Assembly (NCBI GenBank): GCA_028279365.1 | Contig: JANQNX010000013.1 | Location: forward strand, 124,001 to 188,000 | DNA from: Gammaproteobacteria bacterium | GTDB taxonomy: Bacteria > Pseudomonadota > Gammaproteobacteria > Eutrophobiales > Eutrophobiaceae | Reading direction: 5' to 3' | Length of the DNA: 64,000 nt | Part shown: piece by piece, positions 38,785-48,742 of the stretch | How positions within the stretch are numbered: the first letter of the stretch is position 1 | Layout of the letters: each line of letters begins with the position of its first letter | Notes under the pieces: model-generated | The model's input: the letters and a program-made list of their open reading frames with translations, nothing else | What the model was told of the DNA's origin: nothing | Database searches by the model: none | Program-made: the position numbers and the translations under genes

Positions 38785-39738
38785 TCAAGCGCTCTGATTA
38801 ATTTGTTCCATATCGAGCAATCCGTAATCACTCTGTCTGTGGAAACGATAGGTACTCTTGCCGGCACGTTTCGCTTCATACATGGCTGAGTCCGCCCGAC
38901 TCATCAATTCATCGACGTTTGAGCCATCCGAAGGGTAGATGGCAATGCCAATACTGACGCCAAGTTTGGCGGTTGTTTCTTCAATTCTGATTGGCTCTGA
39001 AATTGATTTGATAATCTTGTTAGCAACGATCTCTGCATTCCAGGCAGACTTCAGTTCTTCAATAACAACGGCAAACTCATCACCGCCTATACGTGCGACC
39101 GTGTCTGAGTCACGGATACACGAAGCTAAGCGTTCACTGACCTCACACAACACCCGGTCTCCCATCTCATGACCATATTCATCGTTAACAGGTTTGAAAT
39201 GATCCAGATCAAGGTACATCAGCGCAAAGTCCTTGTTGTTACGCCTGGTTCGGGTAATGCAGCGATTAATTCTGTCAGATAGTAATAAACGATTAGGTAA
39301 GCCCGTCAGTAAGTCATGTCGAGACAGGTAGACCAGTTCCTGAATATGTTTTTTACGCTCAATCGCATAGTTTAATGAGCGCAGTATTTGCCAATGACTA
39401 GTGTTCAATTTATTAAGATAATCATGTGCACCAAGACGAATCGCTTTTAATGCGGTGACTTCAGATTCATCACCGCTGAGGATCACGACCGGAAGGGTTG
39501 AATCAATAGATGAGATTTCCTGCATCAGTTCCATGCCATCGCCATCAGGAAGAGCAATATCTAGCACCACGAGATCATAGTTTGATTTCTCGAGTTTATG
39601 TCTGGCTTGCTTGAGCGTTGTTGCGACTTCCAGTTCGTAATTAAGATTGACTGCTTTGCCAAGTAATACTTCCATTAATTTAATGTCAAATTCACTATCT
39701 TCAACCAATAGCAGTTTGACCGAATTCACTTTCGTCAT
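38785..39738 (-). CDS. Response regulator with GGDEF output (diguanylate cyclase)
   Basis: The 317-residue protein has a receiver domain (about 6-125) with acidic pair E13/D14, phospho-acceptor D60 (VVLDIALPDGDG), S88 and K110, followed by a GGDEF domain (about 140-305). The active motif is RIGGDEF and the I-site RDSD lies five residues before it. LDLDHFKPVNDEYGHEMGD is intact. It should make c-di-GMP on phosphorylation. No histidine kinase is adjacent, so the partner is unlinked. Together with the cyclase and EAL gene at 25.5-27.6 kb the window has three c-di-GMP enzymes. Confidence 0.94.
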   Translation of the reverse strand: MTKVNSVKLLLVEDSEFDIKLMEVLLGKAVNLNYELEVATTLKQARHKLEKSNYDLVVLDIALPDGDGMELMQEISSIDSTLPVVILSGDESEVTALKAIRLGAHDYLNKLNTSHWQILRSLNYAIERKKHIQELVYLSRHDLLTGLPNRLLLSDRINRCITRTRRNNKDFALMYLDLDHFKPVNDEYGHEMGDRVLCEVSERLASCIRDSDTVARIGGDEFAVVIEELKSAWNAEIVANKIIKSISEPIRIEETTAKLGVSIGIAIYPSDGSNVDELMSRADSAMYEAKRAGKSTYRFHRQSDYGLLDMEQINQSA

Positions 39739-39875
39739 TATTTTTCTCCGATTGGTGCCTCTAAAGCTTTAGCGTCCGTAACTGCAGAGACTTTAATGAT
39801 GTCAATTATGACCACTAAGGCTTTTATGGCATTGCGATTATGATGTCTGACGTAACCTGCCTATAATGCCTGCCC

Positions 39876-41120
39876 ATGATGAACTCATTTGAAACCCTAA
39901 TCGGCCTGCGCTATGTGCGCGCTCGTCGGCGCAATCATTTCATTTCCTTTATATCGTTGACCTCAATGTTAGGTGTCGGTTTGGGGGTCATGGCATTGAT
40001 TACGGTACTCTCGGTGATGAATGGGTTTGAAAAGGAATTAAAGGAGCGAATCCTGGGCATGGCTTCACATGCCACTGTGATTGCCGAAGGCAATGCCTTA
40101 AAAAACTGGCAGCCGGTTGCCGATGATGTCAGCCGACACCCGGAAATAATTGGTGTCGCCCCTTATTTTCAGGCAGAGGGGATGCTGGTTAATAATAAAA
40201 AAGTTAACGGTACGATTATTCGTGGCATCTTGCCGGCGGAAGAGCCCAAGGTGGCAGTGGTAACCGAAAAAATGATCGCTGGCGAGTTAGCAGGGTTGAC
40301 AGCAGGTGAATTCAATATCGTATTGGGTAAAGAACTGGCACGCAGTTTAGGTGTGGGTCCGGGCGATAAAGTAACCTTAATTGCACCACAGGCCAATGTG
40401 ACGCCAGCAGGTATCTTACCCAGGCTGAAAAGATTCACCGTCATCGGTATATTCGAAGTAGGCATGCATGAATTCGATAGTGCCCTGGCTTTGATTCATA
40501 TGGACGACGGACTGCGATTATTTCGCAAGGAGAGCCCAAGCGGACTACGTTTGAAAACTAATGATATCCTGGCTGCACCCAAAGTCAGTCGTGAAGTGGT
40601 GTCGCAACTGCCTGGTAATTACTGGGTCATCGATTGGACCCAGCGGCACGCCAATTTCTTTCGCGCGTTAAAAACCGAAAAAACCGTTATGTTTGTGATT
40701 TTGACATTAATCGTGGCTGTCGCTGCGTTTAATATTATTTCAACGCTGGTGATGATGGTCTCGGATAAGCAGTCGGATATTGCCGTGTTAAGAACATTAG
40801 GTGCCAGTCCCGGCAGCATACTAAAAATCTTCATGATCCAGGGCACGATTATCGGGGTGGTGGGTATTTCTCTGGGTGTCATTGGTGGGGTCTGGCTTGC
40901 TTTAAACGTAGAGACTCTGGTACCCGCGATTGAATCCATGTTGGGGCAAAAGTTTTTGTCCCCCGACGTTTATTACATCAGCGATCTGCCTTCCGATATG
41001 CATTGGCAAGACGTGATTACAATAAGTGTTATCGCCTTCATACTCTGTTTGTTAGCCACAATCTATCCAGCGCTGCGGGCCGCACGCACGCAACCGGCAG
41101 AGGCACTGCGCTATGAGTAG
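39876..41120 (+). CDS. lolC: Lipoprotein-releasing ABC permease LolC/LolE type
   Basis: The 414-residue permease pulls outer-membrane lipoproteins from the inner membrane and hands them to LolA. It has one N-terminal TM helix, a large periplasmic domain (about 50-260) and three C-terminal TM helices (around 268, 320 and 378), the MacB-type plan. [23 protein letters not shown] at the start is typical. Only one permease gene is present; E. coli has LolC and LolE flanking lolD. The gene may therefore encode a hybrid LolF used as a homodimer, or lolE is elsewhere. It overlaps lolD by 8 bp. Confidence 0.93.
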   Translation: MMNSFETLIGLRYVRARRRNHFISFISLTSMLGVGLGVMALITVLSVMNGFEKELKERILGMASHATVIAEGNALKNWQPVADDVSRHPEIIGVAPYFQAEGMLVNNKKVNGTIIRGILPAEEPKVAVVTEKMIAGELAGLTAGEFNIVLGKELARSLGVGPGDKVTLIAPQANVTPAGILPRLKRFTVIGIFEVGMHEFDSALALIHMDDGLRLFRKESPSGLRLKTNDILAAPKVSREVVSQLPGNYWVIDWTQRHANFFRALKTEKTVMFVILTLIVAVAAFNIISTLVMMVSDKQSDIAVLRTLGASPGSILKIFMIQGTIIGVVGISLGVIGGVWLALNVETLVPAIESMLGQKFLSPDVYYISDLPSDMHWQDVITISVIAFILCLLATIYPALRAARTQPAEALRYE

Positions 41121-41796
41121 TCCTGTGCTTCAGGCAAGTGATTTAGGCAAAAGTTACCGCGAAGGTGAACTCAATGTAGAGGTATTGAAGTCGGTTGATA
41201 TCAGCATTGCAGCAAACCAGAGTGTCGCTATCATCGGGGCATCCGGATCGGGTAAGAGTACCTTGCTACATCTACTCGGTGGTTTGGATATTCCTGATAC
41301 TGGTGAAGTGTTGATCAACGGTACCGCGATTCATTCGCTCGATGATGAACAACGCGGTAATGTACGTAATCGCCATCTGGGTTTTGTCTATCAGTTTCAC
41401 CATTTACTTCCCGAGTTTACTGCGCTGGAGAATGTGGCGATGCCATTATTAGTCAGGCGCGAAAAAAACAATGTTTCATTTCAGAAAGCATTGTCCCTAT
41501 TAGAACGAGTCGGGCTGGCCGATCGCGCAAAACATAAACCCGGTGAATTGTCCGGTGGTGAGCGTCAACGAGCAGCGATAGCCAGAGCGCTGGTGACGGA
41601 ACCCAGCTGTATATTGGCGGATGAACCGACCGGTAACCTGGATGAAAAAACGGCCGAAAATGTATTCGATATGATACTTGAGCTGAACCAGAGTTTGGGT
41701 ACCAGCCTGATTATGGTAACGCACAATCTCGAATTGGCCAGACGAGCTAACCGTATATTGGAATTAACTGATGGAGTATTGAAGGACGCTCATTAA
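41113..41796 (+). CDS. lolD: Lipoprotein-releasing ABC ATPase LolD
   Basis: The 227-residue ATPase has Walker [10 protein letters not shown] near 43-51, signature LSGGERQR near 148, and Walker [13 protein letters not shown] near 166-177. [21 protein letters not shown] matches the LolD Q-loop region. It powers lipoprotein release with LolC. The carrier gene lolA begins at 63,821 in this window. Its stop codon overlaps the converging DUF2062 gene by 4 bp. Confidence 0.97.
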   Translation: MSSPVLQASDLGKSYREGELNVEVLKSVDISIAANQSVAIIGASGSGKSTLLHLLGGLDIPDTGEVLINGTAIHSLDDEQRGNVRNRHLGFVYQFHHLLPEFTALENVAMPLLVRREKNNVSFQKALSLLERVGLADRAKHKPGELSGGERQRAAIARALVTEPSCILADEPTGNLDEKTAENVFDMILELNQSLGTSLIMVTHNLELARRANRILELTDGVLKDAH

Positions 41797-42314
41797 TTAT
41801 CTCTGGATTTCCGTCTTGCCTCCCATCTATTGCCGGAACTGATCCGCCAGATCAGGCGGATACCAAAGTAGGTAATAATTGCGCTCAGCGTTGCCAGGGT
41901 AAAGCATCCCACTAACAGCGGCTGCCAGATGTCAAGGAATGTGCTGCCAAACCATTCCAATGTAAATTCAAACTCCACATGACTGTGCTTGTCGCCGATT
42001 ATCATCGCGCCTAGCTTATGCGCATAGTAAAACATTGGCGGAATCGTGATTGGATTACTGATAAATGAGCAGACTACGGCAATCGGTAAATTAACCCGGA
42101 ATACTATCGCCAGCGCTGCAGAGCAAAGGGTTTGCAGGGGTAGCGGGATGAAAGCGCAAAACATGCCGATAGCAGCACCACCGGCGGAAGATCGACGATG
42201 AATATGCCAGATATTCGGATCGTGTAGATGCTCCGATAAAAAATTAACGCTGCCGTGTTTTTCCAGGGATTCCCGATTAGGCAGGTGGCGCTTTAAGAGG
42301 TTGCGTAAGCTCAT
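41793..42314 (-). CDS. DUF2062 membrane protein
   Basis: The 173-residue protein has the DUF2062 core: [26 protein letters not shown] near 36-61, then a membrane helix, [17 protein letters not shown] near 85-101, and a C-terminal hydrophobic helix near 130-155. The family is of unknown function and is often found beside lol or comEC genes in gammaproteobacteria, as here. Two to three inner-membrane helices are likely. It is divergent from comEC over 70 bp. Confidence 0.88.
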   Translation of the reverse strand: MSLRNLLKRHLPNRESLEKHGSVNFLSEHLHDPNIWHIHRRSSAGGAAIGMFCAFIPLPLQTLCSAALAIVFRVNLPIAVVCSFISNPITIPPMFYYAHKLGAMIIGDKHSHVEFEFTLEWFGSTFLDIWQPLLVGCFTLATLSAIITYFGIRLIWRISSGNRWEARRKSRDN

Positions 42315-42384
42315 TAATTATTATTGGTGAAATAAAAAGCGCGCTATTATAGCCAAACTATTTTGCAATGGAGTGCTAATTTTC

Positions 42385-44676
42385 ATGCTTGCACGGACGC
42401 TAGCATTTGCCGCAGGAGTTTACGTATTATTCCAATTCTCCTCATTGCCATCACTGTTCTATCTCCTTTCGCTATTTCCACTGATAGTTATTTGTTTTTG
42501 CTTAAAGCAGCTTAACGTTATTGGCATGTTCCTGATTGGGTTCAGCTGGAGCCTGTTTATTGCGAATTATTCGTTATCGACATCATTACCGGCAAAGCTC
42601 GAACAAAAAACCATACGGGTAGAGGGCATCGTTGTTTCTTTGCCTGAGGATTATTCACGGCATAAGCGATTTCGCTTCGAAATACAGCATTACATTGATG
42701 AATTCGGGATGAAAAGGCAGTTAACACTATTGGTAAGGTTGAGCTGGTATGAGTCCAGGACAAATATCAAGCCCGGACAACGCTGGCAATTCAATGTGAA
42801 GCTCAAACGACCCTATGGATTTATGAATCCGGGTGGGTTTGATTATGAACTGTGGCTGTTGCGGCAGGGTATACGGGCAACAGGCTATATCAAGGACAAC
42901 AAAACGGCAATATTGCTTGGTTCCAGCGGTCATTATATTGAACAACTGCGTGCCAGACTCGCGCTGGCGATTCAACAACATAAAGCAATCAGTCACCATG
43001 GTTTGATACTGGCCTTATCCCTGGGTGAGCGTTATTTGATGATTCAAGATGAAACTCGCCTGCTGATGCATACCGGTACCAGTCATCTTATTGCCATTTC
43101 CGGACTGCATCTTGGTTTGGTCGCGGGTATGGTGTTTTTACTTGCTCAGTTTATCTGGCGCCAATTTCATTTTTTAACGGGTATTTGTTCTTCGCGTGTA
43201 GTCGGTTCAATAGCTGCGTTTATTGCGGCGGTATGTTATGCATTACTGGCCGGTTTTACTCTACCGACACAACGAGCTTTGATTATGATTGGCGTTTTTT
43301 TGATCGCTATAGCTGTCAGCAGACCGATTAAACCGATTAACGCATTATCCTTGGCAGCACTCCTTGTATTGGTTGTTGATCCTTTTGCCATCCTGGCAAC
43401 AGATTTCTGGCTGTCATTTAGCGCAGTGTGTTTTATTTTTTATGTGTGCGTTTATCGGAGCCACTATAAAGTCAATCGCATTTATAGCGCCATGATTGTT
43501 CAGGGCACTTTGAGTCTTGCCTTGATACCGTTACTGATTATCTGGTTTAACCAGTTCCCGCTGTACAGTGTGTTGGCAAATGCCATCGCCATACCGCTGA
43601 TTGGCCTTGTTATTGTGCCGTTATGTTTATTGGCAACCTTATCAATAGTGTTTACGCCTGCTGTTTCCGGTTTATTATTTCAGTTAATTGATAAGCTGGC
43701 TGCCCTGTATTGGCAGTTGCTGGACATCATAAGCTCGCTACCGATGACCAACGTTACCATTGCAACGCCTGACAAACTGAGTTTTATTCTGGCAATAATC
43801 GGTATCCTCATATTGCTAATGCCGCGAGGCTTACCGGCACGTCATCTTGGTGTCGTTTTTTTACTGCCAATATTTTTTCCATTGTTATCCAGACCGGATA
43901 AAGATGAATTTCAGATGACATTACTCGATGTGGGGCAGGGGCTGGCGATTGTCATTCAGACGCATTCTCATGCGCTGCTTTACGATACAGGGGCAAAATT
44001 CTCGCCGCGCTTCAATACCGGGGATGCGGTCGTGCTGCCGTACTTACGACATAGCGGCATTGATGAGCTCGCTAGCTTGATCATCAGCCATGGTGATAAC
44101 GACCACATCGGTGGCGCCGATGCCGTATTGCGTCAAATTGAAGTCCGGCAAATACTGACCAGTGCCCCTGAAAAATTGCCTCTACATAAAACACAACGCT
44201 GTATCAGTGGCCAACAATGGCAATGGGATGGGGTTAAGTTTGACATACTGCATCCATCAACGCTGATGGATAAGGGAAATAATGGTTCATGCGTGCTCAA
44301 GGTCAGCAGTCGATATGGCTCAATATTATTGACTGGTGATATAGAAAAGCGGGTAGAGCAGGCGCTGGTCGAAACAAGGGCAGACGCGTTGTCTGCTAAT
44401 GTACTGATTGTGCCACATCATGGCAGTCGTACCTCCTCGAGTGGGGCATTTATCGACGCCGTTTCTCCGGAGTACGCATTTATTGCCGCAGGTTACAAGA
44501 ATCGCTTCGGTTTCCCGAAACAGGATATACTAACGCGTTACAATATCAGGGGGATTGATACCCGAACGAGCTATCAATCCGGTGCAATTACGTTATTGTT
44601 CAGCAAGAATGGGATGCTTTTATCGGAAGCACGTCAGCAACAGCGTTCTTTCTGGCATGAAACGTATCAATACTAA
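42385..44676 (+). CDS. comEC: DNA internalization channel ComEC/Rec2
   Basis: The 763-residue protein takes single-stranded DNA across the inner membrane during natural transformation. It has N-terminal TM helices with an OB-like domain (about 60-170), the competence domain with many helices (about 200-500; ISGLHLGLVAGMVF, LLAGFTLPTQRALIM), and a C-terminal metallo-beta-lactamase-like domain (LLDVGQGLAIVIQ, ISHGDNDHIGGAD, VPHHGSRTSSS). I prefer the ATG at 42385; the GTG at 42373 falls in the GGAG Shine-Dalgarno. The gene is intact, so DNA uptake is possible if the pilus genes exist elsewhere. Confidence 0.95.
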   Translation: MLARTLAFAAGVYVLFQFSSLPSLFYLLSLFPLIVICFCLKQLNVIGMFLIGFSWSLFIANYSLSTSLPAKLEQKTIRVEGIVVSLPEDYSRHKRFRFEIQHYIDEFGMKRQLTLLVRLSWYESRTNIKPGQRWQFNVKLKRPYGFMNPGGFDYELWLLRQGIRATGYIKDNKTAILLGSSGHYIEQLRARLALAIQQHKAISHHGLILALSLGERYLMIQDETRLLMHTGTSHLIAISGLHLGLVAGMVFLLAQFIWRQFHFLTGICSSRVVGSIAAFIAAVCYALLAGFTLPTQRALIMIGVFLIAIAVSRPIKPINALSLAALLVLVVDPFAILATDFWLSFSAVCFIFYVCVYRSHYKVNRIYSAMIVQGTLSLALIPLLIIWFNQFPLYSVLANAIAIPLIGLVIVPLCLLATLSIVFTPAVSGLLFQLIDKLAALYWQLLDIISSLPMTNVTIATPDKLSFILAIIGILILLMPRGLPARHLGVVFLLPIFFPLLSRPDKDEFQMTLLDVGQGLAIVIQTHSHALLYDTGAKFSPRFNTGDAVVLPYLRHSGIDELASLIISHGDNDHIGGADAVLRQIEVRQILTSAPEKLPLHKTQRCISGQQWQWDGVKFDILHPSTLMDKGNNGSCVLKVSSRYGSILLTGDIEKRVEQALVETRADALSANVLIVPHHGSRTSSSGAFIDAVSPEYAFIAAGYKNRFGFPKQDILTRYNIRGIDTRTSYQSGAITLLFSKNGMLLSEARQQQRSFWHETYQY

Positions 44677-44698
44677 AATAATAACTGGAGCTGAATTT

Positions 44699-45337
44699 GT
44701 GCTTGAATTAATTAAAGCTGGCGGATTGTTGATGTGGCCGATTATTTTATGTTCGGTCATCTCAACCGCGATTATTGCCGAGCGTTTCTGGTCATTACGA
44801 ATTAACAAGATCGTGCCTAAAAACCTGGTATCCAAGGTTTGGCAGTGGCAAAAAGTCGGTCATCTGGATCAAAAGCGTATTCAGGATCTGCGCAAAAGTT
44901 CGCCTTTAGGTATGGTCCTGGCCGCTGGACTCGTTAATCGTCATCACTCTCGTGAAGTCATGAAAGAAAGTATCGAGGAAGTGGGGCGACATGTTGCGCA
45001 TGAACTGGATCGTTTCCTGAATACCTTGGGTACCATTGCATCGATTACGCCGCTGCTGGGGCTGTTGGGTACGGTGATTGGCATGATTAAGGTCTTTACT
45101 GTCATCACTGCACAGGGAGTCGGCGATCCCAGTGTATTATCAGAAGGCATCTCCGAAGCGCTGATTACGACAGCGGCCGGCTTGTCTGTCGCTATTCCGA
45201 GCTTGATGTTTCACCGCTATTTTTCAGGCAGGGTTGATGAGTTAACCATTACCATGGAACAGGAAGCATTAAAGATGGTTGAGGTCATGCATGGCCAGCG
45301 GGAATCAGAAATTTCTACTGAACAGGAAACCAAATGA
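44699..45337 (+). CDS. exbB: MotA/TolQ/ExbB proton channel protein
   Basis: The 212-residue inner-membrane protein has three TM helices (near 8-28, 105-130, 150-175) and the family core LNTLGTIASITPLLGLLGTVIGMI. With ExbD it uses the proton gradient to energise outer-membrane transport or envelope functions. I place the start at GTG 44699, eight bases after CTGGAG; the frame stays open further upstream inside comEC, but that part does not look like ExbB. It overlaps exbD by 4 bp. This ExbBD pair between comEC and lpxK is widespread, and its partner receptor is unknown. Confidence 0.93.
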   Translation: MLELIKAGGLLMWPIILCSVISTAIIAERFWSLRINKIVPKNLVSKVWQWQKVGHLDQKRIQDLRKSSPLGMVLAAGLVNRHHSREVMKESIEEVGRHVAHELDRFLNTLGTIASITPLLGLLGTVIGMIKVFTVITAQGVGDPSVLSEGISEALITTAAGLSVAIPSLMFHRYFSGRVDELTITMEQEALKMVEVMHGQRESEISTEQETK

Positions 45338-45753
45338 ATTTCAGAAAGGAAAAGCCCGAACCAGTGAACCTGGATATTACACCGCTAATAGATGTGGTTT
45401 TTCTATTGTTAATCTTCTTTATGGTGTCCACTACGTTTGAACATAATTCAGAAATCAACATTACCTTACCGTCTTCATCAAAAGAAGTGACGGAGGCAAA
45501 ACCGGACGCGGTCAACGTGGGTCTGGACGCGCAAGGCAATGTTTATATCAATGATAATGCCCTGGTTAACGCACAAATGGAGACCATAAAAAATGCACTT
45601 TCCGAGGCGCTGGTAGGTTTGAATGAACCGCCAATTATCATCAGTGCCGACGCCGATGCCAGTCACCAATCAGTGGTTAAGGTGATGGATGCAGCCAGAC
45701 AGCTTGGCTTAGTGCGCATTACCTTTGCCACTCAGGAAATACAGGAAGAATAA
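45334..45753 (+). CDS. exbD: Biopolymer transport protein ExbD/TolR
   Basis: The 139-residue protein has a cytoplasmic start, one TM helix with the key Asp (LDITPLIDVVFLLLIFFMVS, residues 14-33) and a periplasmic domain. It forms the proton channel with ExbB. It sits in the comEC-exbB-exbD-lpxK series, with 20 bases before the lpxK start. The msbA gene that often lies between exbD and lpxK is missing here. Confidence 0.95.
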   Translation: MNFRKEKPEPVNLDITPLIDVVFLLLIFFMVSTTFEHNSEINITLPSSSKEVTEAKPDAVNVGLDAQGNVYINDNALVNAQMETIKNALSEALVGLNEPPIIISADADASHQSVVKVMDAARQLGLVRITFATQEIQEE

Positions 45754-45773
45754 ACCGTCTTTGCTTTTTGACG

Positions 45774-46793
45774 ATGCGATTGTCGAGTAAATCTATAGAA
45801 AAAATTTGGTATTCATCCCATCCACTAGCTTTGTTGTTAGCACCTATCGGTTGGTTATATGCCTTGTTCATCATTATTCGGCGGTTTTGCTATCAATCTG
45901 GTATGTTAACGATGAATCAGGTTGATGCGCCGGTGATTGTGGTTGGGAATATCACGGTAGGCGGAACCGGTAAAACACCATTGGTGCTGTGGCTGGTGGA
46001 CTATTTTCGCCAAAAAGGACTAAAGCCCGGGATTATTAGTCGTGGTTATGGGGGGCAAGCGTCATCCAAACCGCAACAAGTGAGGCCGGACAGCAATCCG
46101 GAATTGGTAGGTGATGAACCGGTGTTATTGGCCAGAAATACTTTAAGCCCGGTAGCAATCGCAACAAAACGCTATCGCGCTGCGGAGGAGCTGATTTCGC
46201 ATTACAAATGTAATTTGATTATTTGCGACGATGGCTTACAACATTACGCCTTAGATAGAGATATTGAGATAGCCATGATTGATGGGCTGCGTCGATTTGG
46301 CAACCAGCGTTGCTTGCCAGCCGGTCCCTTAAGGGAACCGCTGGGACGGTTGAAAGATGTGGATATGGTGGTCAGTAAATATAAAGCCATGCGCCATGAG
46401 TATAAGATGGAATATAGCCACGGAGATTTGGTCTCGCTGGCGGATAATGATAAAACGCTCGATATATCTGAATTGGCCGGGCAGCGGGTACACGCTGTGG
46501 CCGCGATTGCTAACCCGGATCGGTTCTTTGCCTATTTGCGTCAACAACAGCTGCAGCTTGAGTTGCATGAGTTTGCCGATCATTATGTTTTCCAGATTGA
46601 AGACGTCACATTTAATGATGGGGCAGCTGTGATTATGACGGAAAAAGATGCAGTTAAATGTTTTAACTATGCTGTTGAACGCGATTGGAAGAATCACTGG
46701 TATTTACCGATTAAAGCCAATTTGCCAGAGGCATTTACCATTAGACTTGATAATTTGATGAGGGAAGTTGTTAATGGACAAGAAACTACTTGA
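45774..46793 (+). CDS. lpxK: Tetraacyldisaccharide 4'-kinase LpxK
   Basis: The 339-residue membrane-associated P-loop kinase phosphorylates the 4' position of the lipid A precursor. Walker A is [14 protein letters not shown] near 57-70, then [16 protein letters not shown], the [21 protein letters not shown] segment near 145-165, and [11 protein letters not shown] near 285. The ATG at 45774 is preferred over the in-frame TTG two codons earlier. The last 20 bases overlap the Trm112-like gene. Lipid A synthesis is thus linked to kdsB, two genes downstream. Confidence 0.96.
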   Translation: MRLSSKSIEKIWYSSHPLALLLAPIGWLYALFIIIRRFCYQSGMLTMNQVDAPVIVVGNITVGGTGKTPLVLWLVDYFRQKGLKPGIISRGYGGQASSKPQQVRPDSNPELVGDEPVLLARNTLSPVAIATKRYRAAEELISHYKCNLIICDDGLQHYALDRDIEIAMIDGLRRFGNQRCLPAGPLREPLGRLKDVDMVVSKYKAMRHEYKMEYSHGDLVSLADNDKTLDISELAGQRVHAVAAIANPDRFFAYLRQQQLQLELHEFADHYVFQIEDVTFNDGAAVIMTEKDAVKCFNYAVERDWKNHWYLPIKANLPEAFTIRLDNLMREVVNGQETT

Positions 46794-46962
46794 GATACTG
46801 GTTTGTCCGGTCACCAAAGGGCCGTTAATCTATGACAAAAAAAATCAGGAGCTGATATCCAAATCGGCCCATCTTGCTTACCCGATACGGGAAGGCATAC
46901 CGGTTATGTTAGAAGATGAAGCCAGGCAAGTCTCTGAAGAAGAAATCGAAAAACTCAAATAA
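46774..46962 (+). CDS. ycaR: Trm112-family small protein (YcaR type)
   Basis: The 62-residue protein contains [19 protein letters not shown] and [17 protein letters not shown], the signature of the bacterial Trm112/UPF0434 family. Only one of the usual zinc-binding Cys is kept (C11). The role in bacteria is unclear; eukaryotic Trm112 activates methyltransferases. The start at 46774 has an AGGGAAG Shine-Dalgarno six bases before it and lies inside the end of lpxK. It is the standard gene between lpxK and kdsB. Confidence 0.93.
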   Translation: MDKKLLEILVCPVTKGPLIYDKKNQELISKSAHLAYPIREGIPVMLEDEARQVSEEEIEKLK

Positions 46963-46969
46963 CCACACC

Positions 46970-47695
46970 GTGTCATACACGATTATTATTCCTGCGCGTT
47001 ATGCCTCGACGCGGTTGCCGGGTAAGCCATTACTGGAAATAAACGGCAAGCCACTGTTGCAACATGTATATGAAGCATCAGTGAAGACGTCTGCAAAAGA
47101 GGTATGTATTGCTACCGATGATGAGAGGGTAGCTAACGCTGTAAAGAAGTTTGGCGGTAACGCCATCATGACGTCTGATCAGCATGAGTCCGGAACCGAT
47201 CGCCTGGCAGAAGCCGTTACGAAATTAGAGCTGGATAGTAATGAGATCGTGGTAAATGTGCAGGGCGATGAGTTTGGTTTGCCGGCCAGATTAATTGAGC
47301 AGGTCGCAAGCGGGTTGCGTGATCATGCTGCTGCCAGTGTTGCCACGTTATGTGAACCGATCTTAACCAGCGAAGATTATCAGAATCCGAATATTGTTAA
47401 GGTGGTAAGAGATCAGCAAGGAATGGCATTGTATTTTAGTCGTGCTGCGATACCCGCGTCGCGTGATCAGAGGCTACCATCCGAAGTGTTTCGTCATCTG
47501 GGTTTATATGCTTATCGTGCCGGTTATTTGGCCGAGTTTAGTCAGCTGCCGGCTTGTTCACTGGAATTGTCCGAAGCATTGGAACAGCTTCGTGTCTTGC
47601 ATCACGGTGAGCAAATATTTGTCGATATTGCTAGTGAATCAGGTGGTATTGGAATTGATACTGAGGAAGACCTGGAACTGGCGCGATCACTTTAA
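46970..47695 (+). CDS. kdsB: CMP-KDO synthetase
   Basis: The 241-residue cytidylyltransferase activates KDO for transfer to lipid A. IIPARYASTRLPGKPLLEING at the N-terminus, CIATDDERV, ESGTDRLAEAV, and VVNVQGDEFGLPARLI are typical; E. coli KdsB has QGDEP in the same place. I choose GTG at 46970, which gives MSYTIIIPARYAS and aligns with E. coli KdsB; the frame is open back to 46916 inside the Trm112 gene but that part does not fit. It converges on infA over 21 bases. Confidence 0.96.
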   Translation: MSYTIIIPARYASTRLPGKPLLEINGKPLLQHVYEASVKTSAKEVCIATDDERVANAVKKFGGNAIMTSDQHESGTDRLAEAVTKLELDSNEIVVNVQGDEFGLPARLIEQVASGLRDHAAASVATLCEPILTSEDYQNPNIVKVVRDQQGMALYFSRAAIPASRDQRLPSEVFRHLGLYAYRAGYLAEFSQLPACSLELSEALEQLRVLHHGEQIFVDIASESGGIGIDTEEDLELARSL

Positions 47696-47716
47696 GGTGA
47701 TGGGTGGTCTGGCGTG

Positions 47717-47935
47717 CTATCTGGCTCGAAATGTAATTCGACCCTTGGTTAAATCATAAGGCGTCATTTCTACCGTGACTTTGTCACCGGTAAGGATACG
47801 AATATAGTGCTTACGCATTTTTCCGGAAATATGAGCAGTTATGACGTGTCCATTTTCGAGTTCGACTCGAAACATGGTATTAGGTAAGGTCTCGACAACC
47901 GTTCCTTCCATTTCGATTTGATCTTCTTTCGCCAT
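47717..47935 (-). CDS. infA: Translation initiation factor IF-1
   Basis: The 72-residue OB-fold protein has the usual start [19 protein letters not shown] and the [20 protein letters not shown] core. It binds the ribosomal A site during initiation. Length and order after bpt and aat in the same direction match many gammaproteobacteria. A GAGGAA Shine-Dalgarno precedes the ATG. It is unlike the otherwise similar E. coli copy in only scattered positions as far as I recall. Confidence 0.97.
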   Translation of the reverse strand: MAKEDQIEMEGTVVETLPNTMFRVELENGHVITAHISGKMRKHYIRILTGDKVTVEMTPYDLTKGRITFRAR

Positions 47936-47995
47936 GAATTCCTCTGTGCGTTAAAAAAGTGCGAATATTGCACTAATTTTTCGCTGCCTGCAAAG

Positions 47996-48721
47996 TCAAT
48001 TCAGCGATAACGGTTTGATTTTTTTCCATTCGCCGTTAATCAGACATTCTGTTGGTTGATAGTCAATTTTATATTTCATCTTATTGCAGCCTGCTATCCA
48101 GTAGCCGAGATAGAGGTAGGGGAGTTGTTGTTGGCGGGTTCGTTGTATCAAATCAAGGATGCAGAATTTGCCCGGCGAGCGACGCGAAAACTCCGGGTCG
48201 AAGAATGAATAAACAGCTGAGTTGCCTTGTTCAAGTTGATCCACAACCGTGACGGCAATGAGCTGTTGTTCCAATTTAAATTCGTATAGCACGGTGTCGG
48301 ACCATTCTGACCACAGAAAATCCCGGTAATTATCCTCTGTCGGATTATCCATGCCGCCATCCTTGTGTCTTGCGGCAAGATATTTTTCATACAAGGCAAA
48401 GTGTTTTGGATTAAATTCTGCAGCATGCGGTGTTACCTGCAAATCTGAATTTAATTTCAGGTTTCTTTTATGTTGCCGTCGCGTAACGAAATCAGTGACA
48501 GGGATACGGATCGGTACACACTCCGTACATTTACTGCAATAGGGTTTATACAGATGTTCGCCGCTGCGACGAAAACCATGTTCGACTAATAGTGAATAGA
48601 TGTGTTTGTCTTTAGGGAAAACCGGGTCGGCAAACAGGCTGGTGGCTTCTTTATCATCGAGATAATTGCAATGGTGTGGCGCGGTAACAAAGAACTGCAG
48701 TTTATGCGATTGATTGTCCAT
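47996..48721 (-). CDS. bpt: Leucyl-D/E-tRNA-protein transferase (Bpt/Ate family)
   Basis: The 241-residue transferase attaches leucine from Leu-tRNA to N-terminal Asp or Glu, marking proteins for ClpAP. It shows APHHCNYLDDKEATSLFADP, the Cys-containing YCSKCTECVPIRIPV near 60-76, SEWSDTVLYEF and YLYLGYWIAGCNKMKYK near 200-216. In eukaryotes the homologue uses arginine. It sits between aat and infA, giving both bacterial N-degron transferases side by side. Confidence 0.95.
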   Translation of the reverse strand: MDNQSHKLQFFVTAPHHCNYLDDKEATSLFADPVFPKDKHIYSLLVEHGFRRSGEHLYKPYCSKCTECVPIRIPVTDFVTRRQHKRNLKLNSDLQVTPHAAEFNPKHFALYEKYLAARHKDGGMDNPTEDNYRDFLWSEWSDTVLYEFKLEQQLIAVTVVDQLEQGNSAVYSFFDPEFSRRSPGKFCILDLIQRTRQQQLPYLYLGYWIAGCNKMKYKIDYQPTECLINGEWKKIKPLSLN

Positions 48722-48742
48722 ATAAAATCATTGCCAATAACG

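Noticed and set aside
44555..44698. Longer N-terminus for ExbB starting inside comEC
   Set aside because: The extra residues are unlike ExbB, and the GTG at 44699 has a good Shine-Dalgarno.
46916..46969. Longer N-terminus for KdsB starting inside the Trm112 gene
   Set aside because: The extra Lys/Ser/Asn-rich residues do not align with KdsB, and GTG 46970 gives the expected N-terminus.
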